NCBI GenBank assembly: GCA_003116975.1
Contig: BGKB01000223.1
Span: 20,933 to 84,932 of the forward strand
Direction: 5' to 3'
DNA: 64,000 nt
From: Aurantiochytrium sp. KH105
Lineage: Eukaryota; Sar; Bigyra; Thraustochytrida; Thraustochytriidae
The notes under the pieces are model-generated. The model was not told the origin of the DNA and did no database searches. It worked only from the letters and a program-made list of their open reading frames with translations. Of the stretch, positions 17,518 to 28,579 are shown piece after piece. A program made the position numbers and the translations under genes. Positions within the stretch are counted from its first letter, which is position 1, and the number at the start of each line of letters is the position of its first letter.

Positions 17518-20500
17518 ATGGAGCGCGAGGCGGCGCCGCACGAGGTCGACGTCGGCAACGGCGGCGACAGCGTGGAAAAACACGGCGACTCGCGCGCCGC
17601 GCGGCTGCAGCAGGAGCAGCAGCAGCAGGAGGAGATGGCCCGCGCCGGGGATGGCGACGGAGAGCTCGAAGACATTGCGCTCGACAATGATGACGACGAC
17701 GAGGAGGAGCACGTGGACGATGTAGAGGACCACGAAGAGACGGCGCCTGCCGCCGCGAATGAGCAAAGCGAACGGGAAGACGGCCACGTCGACGACAGAA
17801 AAGGAGACAAGCAAGGCAACAAGGAGGCAAGCCAAAGTCAAAGTCCACACGTGGCAGTACCGCCAGTCCCGGCAAGTGCTAACGAAGGCGACGAGCAGAA
17901 ACGCCCGCCTTCGCCAACTGCGAGCTCCGTCTCCTCGACAGCGACAACGGGCACCACATCACGCGCAGCCGTCTGCAGCGACCCATCCCTCAATGACGCC
18001 TTACTTCAGCTTCAACTCTTGCTGACAGCTCACGTGGCAAGAATGTACGGCATTCTGTGGCCATCAGATAGTGGATCTCGCAAACTCGTCGAGGCAGGCT
18101 TCTCACCCAAAAGGGTGGTGGCCCTCCGCAAGGTTTCCCAGCAAGATATCGAGCGCGGCCTCGAGCAGGTCCTTCAATATCTTGCCATTCTTTTGAGAGA
18201 CCGCACAGGCACGGTCGTGCCCATGTGCGTGGTCTTGCTTCGCGTTCGCGAGCAAGCCATCTCCATGGATCCGCAGAAAGCCAAAAAGACGCGTCTACTG
18301 CCCTCAATTCAGCAGCGCGAACCCAAAGAGGCAATCTCCGAGACAAGTCTTGCCATGGAAGGGATTCTTTTCAGCACCTTGAATGAGCTTCTAGCAGGCG
18401 TTTCGGCAGCTACAGTAGTGGAGCCGCTCGACGCCCGCGGCGAAGCCGTCGTGAACAAATTCGTCGACATTGCCTACGAGCATTTTGCCAAGCATCTCAA
18501 ATCTGCCGAAGCTGGATCCCTGGAGCCGTGTGTGGCGCTCATTGGACGTCTCTCTTGGTTCTGTCTTCCACGCACATTGGAGAACTTTGCCACGAGAATG
18601 GGAAAGGTATACTTTAATGCCAGCGCACTCGAGTACGTGCCCTTTATGCAAATTCTGTCACGACGCGTCAAGTACTCTCTTCTCCGGACTCCCCAATGCA
18701 GACCCGCATGTCTCTCGTTCACGCAAGCATTGGCTAAGCTGCTAAAAACCACCTCGTGCGGCGAGCTCATTGACGAGACCTTTCGTTGCGTTGTCTTTAT
18801 GCTCTCCCGACTGCGCCGTGAGCACACGCAGCAACAACAATCGCTGCAACACTCACAGCGATATTTCAAACGAAGCACTTCGTCGGCCAGTTCGGTGGTT
18901 TCGGCGAGCTCGGTGAGCTCGGAGACCTCGGCCTCATCGCCATTAGCATCGTTCGAGGCCGCCATGGGCACCGCGCTCGAGGCCATCTTTGGCTATGCCC
19001 ATGGGTACGCCTCGCATGGCAAGCACCTTCCGTCGGCGCTCGAGGCGATGGAGACTCTTGTAGGCTGGCAAGCCTTGCAAAGCCCCTTGCCTGCTCTTGT
19101 GGGTTCGCAGCACGAGCGTCTCTGCAAGGAGTTGCTCCGCCGCGTGTGCAATACAACGACACGAATCTCTGGCCTTGATCACATGCAGCGCTACCTCAAG
19201 AGTTTACCGCCGACGAGCTCTTTGCCTGGCCCAGAACCCCTCGATGAGATCCCCAAGGCTCTCTTTGTCGATGAAGCCGTACCCCGGGCGCAGGAAGCAG
19301 CGCTCGTGAGTGCAGTCATGGTCGAGCTGGGACGATGTTTTCCACGCCTCTTTGACGCAGCAATGGCGCGCGGACTCACAAGCACCAAAACGACCACGGC
19401 GCAACGCGCCATTTGCCTCAATGCGCTGTCCAAAATTGCGCAGTCTGTCCCTCAAGGCGAACGTTCGCCGCTTCGAGGCTACGCAAAATTTGTCATCAAT
19501 CTCTCTGGCCGTGACTCGCCAGTCGGTACGGTTGCCGAGGCGCTGGCATGCTTTCCCATGCTTGGAGAGCAAAGCCAACAGCTGCTACAGAACTGTGTGA
19601 ACTGCGCATTTGGCTTTGATCTGACACTTGTCGACGCAGGCCGCGATGCGTTGATCCGGTTTTGCCAGCTGGGTCCCATCTATGCCGAGAAAGCCATCAT
19701 GGTCACGGTAGAGTCCCCATCCATCAAGTTAGTGTGCACCATGCAGCATACCAAGGCACCGCTCGACACGGCTCAGATTTCAAGCAGCGTCACGACTCTT
19801 GAACGCATTCTTTGCGCGGCCTTGGACAAAGGTTTCGAGTCTTCCGATCTTGTTGCCGAGGCTGGGGCCTCGTTGCTTCTCGCGAGCACGTATCCCGATG
19901 AAAAAGTCCAGGCCAAGGCGCGGGATGCTCTTGAGCGTATTGGGACAATCACTGACAAACATGGCGAGAGTCAGTACCTGCAGCGTGCGCTTGACAAGCT
20001 CTTGCTCGGGCTCTTGGGCGCGAGCGGTTCGGCGGACTCTTGTGGCGGAGCTCGGGTTCAAGCTCTGAACAAGCGACTGGCGCGAAAAGCGGGCTATTGC
20101 GATTTTGTCGCGTGGTGGCGCAACCAGTGCACCCTGATTTGCGAGGCAAATCTGCCGCATAGCAACAAGCCGCCCTTTGTGCGCTCTCTTGTGCACGAGT
20201 ACCTGACGGCCTCAAGCAATCGGTTGCAAAATGCGGCGCTCATTTCGCTCAGTCATTTGAAGGATTGCCATGAGGTTCTTGAGAAGCAAATGGCCATGCA
20301 GTCGTTGCAGGCGCGCAATGAGATCTTTAATGGGCTTTTTGTAAAGCTTATGGCGGCCTTGCGCGATTCGTATCGCGGTGGCGCGTTGGAACGTCGCGTG
20401 CATCAAATGGTTCGCACGTGGATCCAGTCTTCTGGAGATGAGGTGGCTCGTTTGCACATGGCCAAGTGGACTCCGCACGTGGTCGAGGCGGCAGCGCGAC

Positions 20501-23487
20501 TGTTGCGCAAGTTTGTTCTTTTTGGCCAACTGAACGCGTTTCCTGATCCCGATGTGGCGCGAGACCAGGCCATTTTCCTCATTCGAGAGTGGCATCGTAC
20601 ACGTGACCGTGCGCCGCGTCTCGCCGCGGTTTCGGACGCTTTTGTTACCTTGCTGGACTCGGGCCATCTCAAGACGGTTGACGCGCAGTCGTTTGCACTC
20701 GAAATGCTCTCGGGCAGCGCCGGGTCGAAGCGGTATCAGCAGTTTGGCCTGCGCGCACTTTTACGTCAAAACCTCGATGCCATGCTCAAGCATTATTACG
20801 AGGCGGTCTTGCGCTCTTTTGATCCAGATCGTTGGGCCAAGGAGCCCGCAGGGATCATCCCAATTGGGAGCCCCGCATCTGCTCGTGCAAATGATCCTGC
20901 TGCCAGGGGTCTCGCGAACAAGAGCACTGAACGAAGCCCCTTTATGGTCCACATTGCTTCGGCTGTACTTTACGCCCTCGATGCCTCGGTGACGAGCGAT
21001 CACACGCTTGCGGAAGGTCTGCGACCGCAAATGGCCCTTTTGGTGTCGCTGCTCTTTGTGCACCCACTTCGAGAGATGCGCGAGCTGGTCGCAGGATGGG
21101 TACCGCACGGCACATTTCTGGGTCTGCCTCACCGTGACTTTTCTCCTGCGCTTGTGTCCAACAAGCTATCCGGCCTCGAACGCTCTGTTCTTGTCTCTAG
21201 ATTCCTCGCCACGCACTGGGAAGCGTCGTCGATTGACGAAATGGTCCAGGGCGCTGCCAAGGTGTCGCCGTACTTGAGCGACGAGCACATTAGCTGTCTT
21301 TTGCAGGTGCTTGAACCGTGGCTCGTTCACTGCTACCCTCGCGCTACGCGACAGCCTGGACGTTTGATCACCCGACTTTTGCGACTATGTGCGCGACTTC
21401 GATCCGGCGACAATGATCCCGCATGGGGCATTTGGCGCAGCGTGAGTCTCGAGGAGGGCCTCGAAGAAACGGTGCGCACGATGGTGAATTTCGTGGTGGC
21501 CATGGAGCAAGACAACGCGCAGCAGCGTTCCGCGATGGACGCCATGAGTTCTCTTTTTTCGAAATCGTCTCAACTTGGCGATGCGCCTGTTGACACGCTT
21601 CGTGCGCTCGTTGCCGCCTTTCCGGAGCCCTCGTGGAAAGTGCCAGACAAGGACTCTTTTATTCGCGAGGCTGAAGAGGCAAGTGCCGCGGACGCAGAGG
21701 CGATTCCAGGTTTAACTGCGACAGAGCGAGCGCGAGCCGAGGAGGATACTCGAACTTCGCGTGCAGTCTTGCGCCTCGTAAATCATGCCCCATTTTTGAC
21801 GCGCAATTTCTCTGGTGCGGACCTCGCACGTGTGCTCTACTTTACGTTTGTGGAGGAAGGCGTGGACAGCGCGCTGAGTCAGCGCACGCTTCGCGCAGTG
21901 AATGAAGAGTTTGCGGCAGGCATGCCGGCGCTCTTGCTGCACTTTGAAGCTGATGGCGCTCGCGAAGACCATGACGACGGCGTCGCGCAGCAGGTTGGCG
22001 GTGCTGCTGGTATGGCGAGTGCAAACGGACATGGCAACCTTGCGCGTAGTAGCAGCAAGAACTTGGGTGATCTTGATATTGGCGAGGTGACCAGCGTCGG
22101 GAGCGGAGGAGACTGGCTCTCTGTCATCGCAGAACATAGCACGGAAACCGTACGTAAACTTGCGGAAACGGCGCTTCATTGTGTCATTTACTGCCTCGAG
22201 CCTGGGAAGCGAACTCGCGCGATCATGCTGCTGCAAAATATCCCGACGACAGCCTTGGAGGACAGCTTTGTGCGCGAGCTTGCGAAGCGGATTGAGTCAC
22301 GCTGCATGTATCTTTTGAAGCTGCTTGAGCTGGGAAATGGAAACGCGGCGACCGCGCCGCGTCTGGAAGCTCTCGAGCACCTTTTCATTCTCGGCGAGTG
22401 GCTAGCTTCGGCACCGTCTCTGGAGAGGCGTTTGCGCGAGGATCTCGCGATCCTTGGCACGTGCGCATTGTCGATTCCGGTAGTCATGCGTCCGAACCCA
22501 TTCTCGCGCATTCGCGTCTCGGCGCTCAAGCTGTTGCAGTCGATTGGACCCTCCGATGATGGGGAGGCTGCAGACCCGGTTTTGCAGGATCATTTGGTAG
22601 GCTGTCTGGTGCACCAAGAGGTAGCCCCTCGGGCGGCAGAGATTATTCTCTCGCAGGGGGCAGCGCACGGCCTACCGGAGCCTGCGAACTTCGTCTTGCT
22701 TGCAGCAGCGATTTGCCTTGTGCAAGCGTCGGCGTCTGGGTCACGCGTCCAGGCCGAGACGCAACGCGGTCTTGCGCGTTATCTCGTCAACCAAGTGGAG
22801 GCCGTAGCGGACACCCGTCCCCAGGTGAGCGGGCTATTGGACCAGCTGAGCGCACGGCTTTTGGCCCTATCGGAGCCGAGCAAGTCAATGTTGATGGCCT
22901 CGGCCTCGGCCTCGGCCTCGCCGTCGTCTGCAGTGCGGCGCTCGAGCGACGCGAGCGAGGATCGCGAATCCGTGGTGGCGCTATCGTCATCGGTGTCGAC
23001 GCCAGCCGACTTTGTGCAGAATTTTGTTGCAACTCTTCTTCGCGGATCTGGGACGGCTGCTGTTGTTATTGATGGTAGTGGTGATGCTGACGAAACTGGG
23101 AACGGTGGCACCAATGTCAGCACAGAGAGCTTTCAGTCGGTGCTGCAATTTTTGGTGCAGACGATAGAAGTCGGCAGCGAACCGTGGGCCTTTGGCGCGC
23201 TGGAGCTCTTGCGCGAGTGCATCAAGCATCGCGAAGTGGTGAGCTTGCTACTGGAGCCAGAAAATAGATTGCTGGAGACCGTCATGGACGGTCTGGTAGT
23301 AGCTTTGGAATCTTGGCCACGGGCGCGGCGCGCGGACATCTTTAATGTAATGGCGACGCTGCGGCTTAAGCCCGCGAGCTCGTTTGACTTTATTCACGCT
23401 GAGACAACTGCGCTAGCGGCGAAGCAGCGATGTCTCGTGAGCGGGCTTGCACACTGCAGAGCACAGCTCGACGCGAATTTGCACTAA
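17518..23487 (+). CDS. Giant helical-repeat protein, Furry/Mor2/Tao3-like
   Basis: Single exon, 1989 residues, from an ATG at 17518. Residues ~1-150 are acidic, Gln/Ser-rich and probably disordered. The rest is almost entirely amphipathic helices with Leu-rich HEAT/ARM-like spacing. Ser-rich loops interrupt it near residues 450-480 and 1790-1840 (a GCCTCG repeat encodes alternating Ala-Ser at 22897-22920). Segments such as RVADKF-like stretches early on, SFALEMLSGSAGSKRYQQFG in the middle and a WxxW-containing helix later resemble cell morphogenesis (Furry) proteins, NDR/LATS kinase scaffolds of about 2000-3000 residues. The match is by overall layout and a few patches, so another HEAT scaffold remains possible. 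Confidence 0.55.
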   Translation: MEREAAPHEVDVGNGGDSVEKHGDSRAARLQQEQQQQEEMARAGDGDGELEDIALDNDDDDEEEHVDDVEDHEETAPAAANEQSEREDGHVDDRKGDKQGNKEASQSQSPHVAVPPVPASANEGDEQKRPPSPTASSVSSTATTGTTSRAAVCSDPSLNDALLQLQLLLTAHVARMYGILWPSDSGSRKLVEAGFSPKRVVALRKVSQQDIERGLEQVLQYLAILLRDRTGTVVPMCVVLLRVREQAISMDPQKAKKTRLLPSIQQREPKEAISETSLAMEGILFSTLNELLAGVSAATVVEPLDARGEAVVNKFVDIAYEHFAKHLKSAEAGSLEPCVALIGRLSWFCLPRTLENFATRMGKVYFNASALEYVPFMQILSRRVKYSLLRTPQCRPACLSFTQALAKLLKTTSCGELIDETFRCVVFMLSRLRREHTQQQQSLQHSQRYFKRSTSSASSVVSASSVSSETSASSPLASFEAAMGTALEAIFGYAHGYASHGKHLPSALEAMETLVGWQALQSPLPALVGSQHERLCKELLRRVCNTTTRISGLDHMQRYLKSLPPTSSLPGPEPLDEIPKALFVDEAVPRAQEAALVSAVMVELGRCFPRLFDAAMARGLTSTKTTTAQRAICLNALSKIAQSVPQGERSPLRGYAKFVINLSGRDSPVGTVAEALACFPMLGEQSQQLLQNCVNCAFGFDLTLVDAGRDALIRFCQLGPIYAEKAIMVTVESPSIKLVCTMQHTKAPLDTAQISSSVTTLERILCAALDKGFESSDLVAEAGASLLLASTYPDEKVQAKARDALERIGTITDKHGESQYLQRALDKLLLGLLGASGSADSCGGARVQALNKRLARKAGYCDFVAWWRNQCTLICEANLPHSNKPPFVRSLVHEYLTASSNRLQNAALISLSHLKDCHEVLEKQMAMQSLQARNEIFNGLFVKLMAALRDSYRGGALERRVHQMVRTWIQSSGDEVARLHMAKWTPHVVEAAARLLRKFVLFGQLNAFPDPDVARDQAIFLIREWHRTRDRAPRLAAVSDAFVTLLDSGHLKTVDAQSFALEMLSGSAGSKRYQQFGLRALLRQNLDAMLKHYYEAVLRSFDPDRWAKEPAGIIPIGSPASARANDPAARGLANKSTERSPFMVHIASAVLYALDASVTSDHTLAEGLRPQMALLVSLLFVHPLREMRELVAGWVPHGTFLGLPHRDFSPALVSNKLSGLERSVLVSRFLATHWEASSIDEMVQGAAKVSPYLSDEHISCLLQVLEPWLVHCYPRATRQPGRLITRLLRLCARLRSGDNDPAWGIWRSVSLEEGLEETVRTMVNFVVAMEQDNAQQRSAMDAMSSLFSKSSQLGDAPVDTLRALVAAFPEPSWKVPDKDSFIREAEEASAADAEAIPGLTATERARAEEDTRTSRAVLRLVNHAPFLTRNFSGADLARVLYFTFVEEGVDSALSQRTLRAVNEEFAAGMPALLLHFEADGAREDHDDGVAQQVGGAAGMASANGHGNLARSSSKNLGDLDIGEVTSVGSGGDWLSVIAEHSTETVRKLAETALHCVIYCLEPGKRTRAIMLLQNIPTTALEDSFVRELAKRIESRCMYLLKLLELGNGNAATAPRLEALEHLFILGEWLASAPSLERRLREDLAILGTCALSIPVVMRPNPFSRIRVSALKLLQSIGPSDDGEAADPVLQDHLVGCLVHQEVAPRAAEIILSQGAAHGLPEPANFVLLAAAICLVQASASGSRVQAETQRGLARYLVNQVEAVADTRPQVSGLLDQLSARLLALSEPSKSMLMASASASASPSSAVRRSSDASEDRESVVALSSSVSTPADFVQNFVATLLRGSGTAAVVIDGSGDADETGNGGTNVSTESFQSVLQFLVQTIEVGSEPWAFGALELLRECIKHREVVSLLLEPENRLLETVMDGLVVALESWPRARRADIFNVMATLRLKPASSFDFIHAETTALAAKQRCLVSGLAHCRAQLDANLH

Positions 23488-23794
23488 AATCGTGACGATA
23501 GCGATGGTGGTTTGTTTGTAGCTGACGATTGAAAATTCAAGTTTAGGTCTGGTGCGAGAAATGAAGAAGCTGGCTGGATTTGATGAGAAAAAAGAAAAGA
23601 AAAAAGAACTGGAAATGAGAAAGAACTGACTTCAGGCCTTACTCAGCTTTGGTGCCTGCAAGCTGCTTGCAAGGCCGAGAACGAATGCGGAATGGAAAGC
23701 TACTGAATGGATGAGTAATTTTACGTTTTCGATAAATTGAGCGTACCCACACTGAGGCACGTATAAGAAATAGAGTACAGAAAAACTGGGTTTT
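23488..23794. other. Convergent 3' gap, no gene seen
   Basis: Roughly 300 bp between converging stop codons, A-rich near 23585. Presumed 3' UTRs of both neighbours. Confidence 0.6.
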
Positions 23795-24874
23795 CTATGA
23801 CGCAGAGGGTTGGCTTCCTGGTTGGACTTGATGTTGCATGTTCTGCAGCCATGGGAAAACGAGCGGAGAATTGACAACTTGGAGGGGAAGCGCATTTTGA
23901 AGAAAAGAGGGAAGAGGCATGTGATTTCCAGAATTGCCCACCGGGGCTTGTGCGCTTTGCCTAGCAACTTGCTGCAATTGTTGCAATTGCTGCAAGCTGA
24001 GGGCGGTGGTATCGACCCTGAGCTTGGGTTCTGCCTCCTTGAGGTGGTGAGGTGTTCCAGGCGCTGAAGCTCCCAGAAAGGGAGGGATCGAACTTGCGCT
24101 CGCCGCAGTGCAGGTACTCTTGCTGGTGCTGCTGCTACGGCTCTGGGCGTCCATGGCGTGAGGCGCTGGCGAGTCGGAGCCGCCATGCGAGGCGCCGGGA
24201 AGCCTCGCGCCGTCGGCATCTGACTCTGTGGCATCCGATGCCGCGGTTTCGTCACTCGTGTTGCGCGCATCAGTGCGCATGCGCTTCTTGGGGCGAGCGT
24301 CCTTGGCGCGTTTTAGATTCTTGAATCTCGCGTCGAGGATATCGACAACGGCAGGGCCGTCAGGGCGCACGAGGCCGATCTCACGCAGCAGACAGTCCAC
24401 GGATTGCACGAGTTCGCGGACCTTTCGGACGGCGTACATCTTGCCATCCTTGCCGTACGGGCCGCGGAGCGCGATGAGGGCGATGAGGTCGCGGTCGGGT
24501 TTGGCATGAAAGTCAGTAATGTCGAGCTGCACGCAGGCGCGCTCGAGGTCTGGGCGCGCCATTTCGGAGAGCTCGCAGACGGTGGCTGGGAGTTGGAATT
24601 CATGTTCATGAGAAGAGGAAGGCGGGGCTAATCCGCCGAGAGCGGGATTCGGTCGTGCGGTCTCGACGGCGTGGATGCCCTTTAGCAAGGCCTCGATCTT
24701 GCCGCGAGTGTCCATGAGGTCAAAGGGCACCTCGCCCTGCGCTTGGCTGGGCGCTACGGCGGCTTTTCGGACGACGCCTTTGTTCCGCGAAATGGTCACC
24801 TTCTTTCTCTTGTGCTGGTTCTGCTGGTGGCCCGCTTGGGCGTTGCTTTTCGCGGCCGTCTCGATTTTGCTCAT
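23795..24874 (-). CDS. Uncharacterised basic, probably nuclear protein
   Basis: 359 residues from an ATG at 24874, no intron. The N-terminus is basic (HKRKKVTISRNKGVVRK). The middle (about 95-185) is the most ordered part, with predicted helices (RPDLERACVQLDITDF, VRKVRELVQSVDCLLREIG). A second basic cluster, KNLKRAKDARPKKRMR, looks like a bipartite nuclear signal. The C-terminal half is Ser/Gln-rich with LQQLQQLQQV and a hydrophobic end. The middle region could be a small SAP-like or KIX-like helical domain, but this is only an impression. I do not recognise the family. Confidence 0.55.
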   Translation of the reverse strand: MSKIETAAKSNAQAGHQQNQHKRKKVTISRNKGVVRKAAVAPSQAQGEVPFDLMDTRGKIEALLKGIHAVETARPNPALGGLAPPSSSHEHEFQLPATVCELSEMARPDLERACVQLDITDFHAKPDRDLIALIALRGPYGKDGKMYAVRKVRELVQSVDCLLREIGLVRPDGPAVVDILDARFKNLKRAKDARPKKRMRTDARNTSDETAASDATESDADGARLPGASHGGSDSPAPHAMDAQSRSSSTSKSTCTAASASSIPPFLGASAPGTPHHLKEAEPKLRVDTTALSLQQLQQLQQVARQSAQAPVGNSGNHMPLPSFLQNALPLQVVNSPLVFPWLQNMQHQVQPGSQPSAS

Positions 24875-25176
24875 CTCTCGCTTGCGCGCAATGTGCAGAA
24901 ATGCAGAAGGGCTAAGCGTGCCCGATACCTGCCTGCCTGCCTGCCTACCTGCCTTCCCTCCCTTCGAAGCGGGCGCGCAATCAATCGCTCGCTCGCTTGG
25001 ACGATCGAATGTACAAAGCTATGTACTTCTGTATGGATGAGCGAGAGTACCCGCCCGCCCTGCCGTGCCGCCACTGCAATCGATCGATCGATCGATTGCT
25101 CACTCGATGCAGATCGAATTAGGTTTGGTCCGTGCCAGCGAGGGGGCTCCGCACTCCTGTTGAGTTCGGGACCTAG

Positions 25177-25206
25177 CTTGGCTTGGCTTGGCTTGGCTTG
25201 GCTTGG
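25177..25206. repeat. (CTTGG)6 microsatellite
   Basis: Six perfect CTTGG units followed by two CTTCG variants. Confidence 0.9.
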
Positions 25207-26018
25207 CTTCGCTTCGCGGGTCTCTTCCGCGCCGCCCGCGTCTTGGATCGACGATGATTCGTTTTTCGCTTCTCCGCTTCTCCGCAGCCGCTTCTTCGCA
25301 CGCTCGCTCGCACGCTCGTTGAAGCTGGCTAGCTCGCGAACGAGCTGCCCTTTGATTGGTTGCGGTTCTGCTCGTGCTTGTTGTTGCGCTGCTCGTCCGC
25401 GCGAGCACAGCTTCCCGGCGTTTCACGGCGGCGACGCAGCCTCTGGAGGAAGCGCCCACCGCGAGCGCACGCACCAAGCTGTAGCTTGCCCTCCTTCCTG
25501 CCCGGCCGCCGCTCGCTCGCTCGCCCAAGCAAGCAAGCCAGCTAGCTAGCTTCGCTTGCTCGGCCCAGGTCAAGGTCCTCTCGAGGTTGGGAGTTTGCGA
25601 GCTCGCGCGCGAGCTCGAGATGGTCGAAAGATCCCGCCCCTCGAGGCTTGTTGATTCCCGCGCAGACGACGAGCACCCAAACGCCGCCGTCGCCCTCGTC
25701 GCCGTCCTCGCTCGCCGTCCTCGCTCCTGGGCAGCCTGAGCCCCCGCTGGCACGCTGGCACGGCACGGCACGGCGGGCGGGCAGCTCGGGTTTTGCTCGC
25801 GGCTTTCTCGCGGTCTATCTGCAGTGCGCCGGCGCCTGGCGGTGTCGCCTCGCGCGGGGTCGAGCGGACTCGTGTACTCGTGCCGCGCCGTGTCGTCTTG
25901 TGCCCGTCGCGGCCGGTCGCCTCGCGCCCCCGCCTCGCCGCTTCTTGGTCCGGCGCGGGCCGTTCGCGGGCACTTTCGCCTGGCCCCGCACCCGCGTTCC
26001 GCTTTTTGTATTCGCGGA

Positions 26019-26063
26019 GCTAGCTAGCTAGCTAGTAGCTGGCTGGAGCTAGCTAGCTAGCTG
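26019..26063. repeat. GCTA tetranucleotide repeat, interrupted
   Basis: Two blocks of AGCT/GCTA units separated by GTAGCTGGCTGG. The units are self-complementary (AGCT), so either strand could fold back. Confidence 0.85.
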
Positions 26064-26558
26064 CAGGGGGAGCTGCCGCCTCTGCGCACTTCCTCCCTGC
26101 TGTGGGGGGAGGGGGGGGGGCTGCGGAGCGCGGGCGGCGAGCTGCCTGAGCTGCCTGCTCTGCTTAGCTCCCCCCCCGCTCTCTCTGAGTCCGCCAGCGC
26201 CCGCCCCGCACCGCGCGTCTTCCTCCCGCACTGGCCCGTATTCCTGCGCTTATCATGCCACGCTGGGTAGCTAGCTGTGGAGAGATGTGGGGGAAGAAAA
26301 GAGGCCGTCTGCGGGCGGGCGAGCAATCGGCCGATTCGTCAATCGATTGGTCGATCGAGCGATCGATCGACCGTCGAGCGATTGGGTGATCCGCGCCGGC
26401 GAGCCTGGTGCAGCCGCTGGGACGCGGCCAGGCGAGATGTCTTGCCAATGTCATGCTTGCTCGGCCTCGAGAAGGAAGAGCTCGCGGGCAACTCGACTAG
26501 CCTCAGCGCAAGCAAGAACCAACCATGAGCAACGCCAAAACCGCGACGTCAGAACAAA

Positions 26559-26632
26559 GAAACAAACAAAGAAACAAACAACAAAGAAACAAACAAAGAA
26601 ACAAACAGACAAACAAGAAAACAAACTGCTCC
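26559..26632. repeat. AAAC/AAAG repeat
   Basis: Imperfect alternation of CAAAGAAA and CAAACAAA units, an A-rich island in otherwise GC-rich sequence. The purine bias is on the + strand. Confidence 0.85.
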
Positions 26633-27117
26633 TCCCAAGAACCGTTCATCGATCCGCCAGCGAACTCGGAGTCTCCCGCCCACCTTCGAAAAGGCGCGAG
26701 TCAGCATCTGCAGCTGCATGCATGCATGCATCCACATGCATCCACAATGCATCTACATGCATCTGCATCTGCGTGCATGCCGCACCAGCAGCTGCAGCTG
26801 CACCAGCGAAACGTACGCGCCAGCGACGTGCGGCCACGTTCACTCGTTCGACGATCATGGCGGATGAACCGCACCCGGCACCTCGCCTCCTCCCGCGCCG
26901 GCCAGCTTTGATTGACGCGCTCTACTTCGCTCTAGCTCGCCCCAGCTTGCTCCAGCCTGCTCAGGCTAGCTTCGCTAGCTTCTACTCTCTTGCGTTGGGG
27001 GACATTCCGCGTGCATGCGCAGCCCAGCTGCGCCGCGCGGCTGCGGCTGCGGCTGCGGCTCGTCTCGTCTCGCCTCCAACGCTCCGGCTGCTGGCCGCGG
27101 AGGAAACGGCACGAGCC

Positions 27118-27160
27118 GTGTCGTGTCGTGTCGTGTCGCGTCGCGTCGCGTCGTGTCGAC
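27118..27160. repeat. GTGTC/GCGTC pentanucleotide repeat
   Basis: About eight 5-bp units, first GTGTC then GCGTC, returning to GTGTC. Only the second base varies, suggesting C/T mutation of one unit. Confidence 0.85.
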
Positions 27161-28519
27161 GCAGCCCGCGGCACAAACCGGGGCGGAGGCCGCGCTTCTG
27201 CGCTGCTTTCGTGCGTGCATTCATTCTCCGCTTCCACGTTCTTTTCGTCTCCAACGCTCTCTCCCTTCCATCTTTCCCTCCTTCCTTCACTCATTTCTTT
27301 CATTCATTCACAGTCAATCTTTCTTCCTTCCTTTCTTTCTTTCTTCCTTTCTATCTTTTCTTACACTTCTACCAGCCACAGCAGCTGCAGCTGACCGGGG
27401 CAAAAGGCGCGCACGGTGTCGACCTCGAATTGTCCCAACGCCGCCGCCCGGACCACCGCCGACCGGGGGAACAGGTCCCCGCCTCGCAGGCGCTCGAGCT
27501 CGAGCTCGCACCCTCGCACCCTCGCCCTCGCCGCCTCCGCGCCGTCCCGCCCTCGCTGCCGCGCCTCGCTCTCCTGCCCGCGCCTGCGCGCACGCGCGTG
27601 CACTGCATCACCATCACCATCATCAAACCTCGCCCCCTGCTCACCGTGGCAGGCTCCACCTCGCCTCGCCCTTCGCGCGCGTTTCGCTGGCGCGTCTGAC
27701 GACCTCGCGGCCTCCGCGCCTCCGCTCGCCGCGGCGCGTCGCCCGCGCCTGCGCCTCCCGCGCTCGCTCGCTCGCTCGCTCGGGCCTCGCCATCCTCCAG
27801 CGCCAATCTCCAGCGCCGTTCGCCATCGCCAATCTCCATCTCCATCAGCGAGCGCCCTGCGCCAAAAAGGCAAGCGAGCAGAGCCTCCGGGGCGGGTGCT
27901 GGCCGCGCCGGCGGGCCATGATGGATGCCTGCCTGCCAGCTGCGCGGGTGCCGGCTCGTCCGTCGCTCGCAGGTCAGCCAGGAGGTCGGCCAGCGGGGAG
28001 GTCGGCCGGAGGTCACCGCTCGAGCCGTCAAGCGGCCAGGCTTCGAGTCGCTGTCGCGAGTGCGGACCTCGGCCCGGACGCGCTCGTACAGCGGGATGTC
28101 GAGGTGTTCCCGTGAGATGGATAATGCAGCCCGTGTCGCATCGATCATCGCAAGAGATCATCACAAGAATCGCAAGCTCGCGCTCACAGGCGGCGCTTTA
28201 CTGTTAGTGCAGCAGCCACACCGCGCACTTGACCGTGGCGTTATAGTCCACACCGCATTACGTACTTACATTACTAATTAACCCTGCCTCGCATCGCAGG
28301 TCCCGGTCCTCGGCAGAGGCACGGCCGGCCACGTGGAAAACTTGGCAGGAATGGCCGGAAGGCGCACGTCGCGGCAGCCCTGTGACCGCCGCCTCCCGAG
28401 CTCGTGCGCTTCCTCCGCGGAGACGCCAGGACCAGGCTCGGGAGGCCTGGACCAGGCTTCGCGCACGGCCTGCCTTCCTGCTTTGGCTCCTTCCTGCGCT
28501 CGCTGCGCGGCCGCGGCCT

Positions 28520-28579
28520 GCCGCAGCTTGCCGAGCCGCAGCTCGCCGAGCCGCAGCTCGCCAAGCCGCAGCTTGCCGA
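28520..28579. repeat. 15-bp minisatellite, four copies
   Basis: Units start GCCGCAGCTTGCCGA at 28520, 28535, 28550 and 28565 with one or two substitutions per copy. Partial GCCGA units follow. Confidence 0.9.

Noticed and set aside
26287-27699. 470-codon ORF in the gene-poor region
   Set aside because: Begins at an ATG but consists of simple-repeat translations (KKQTKKQT, HPHPSP-type); no conserved motif.
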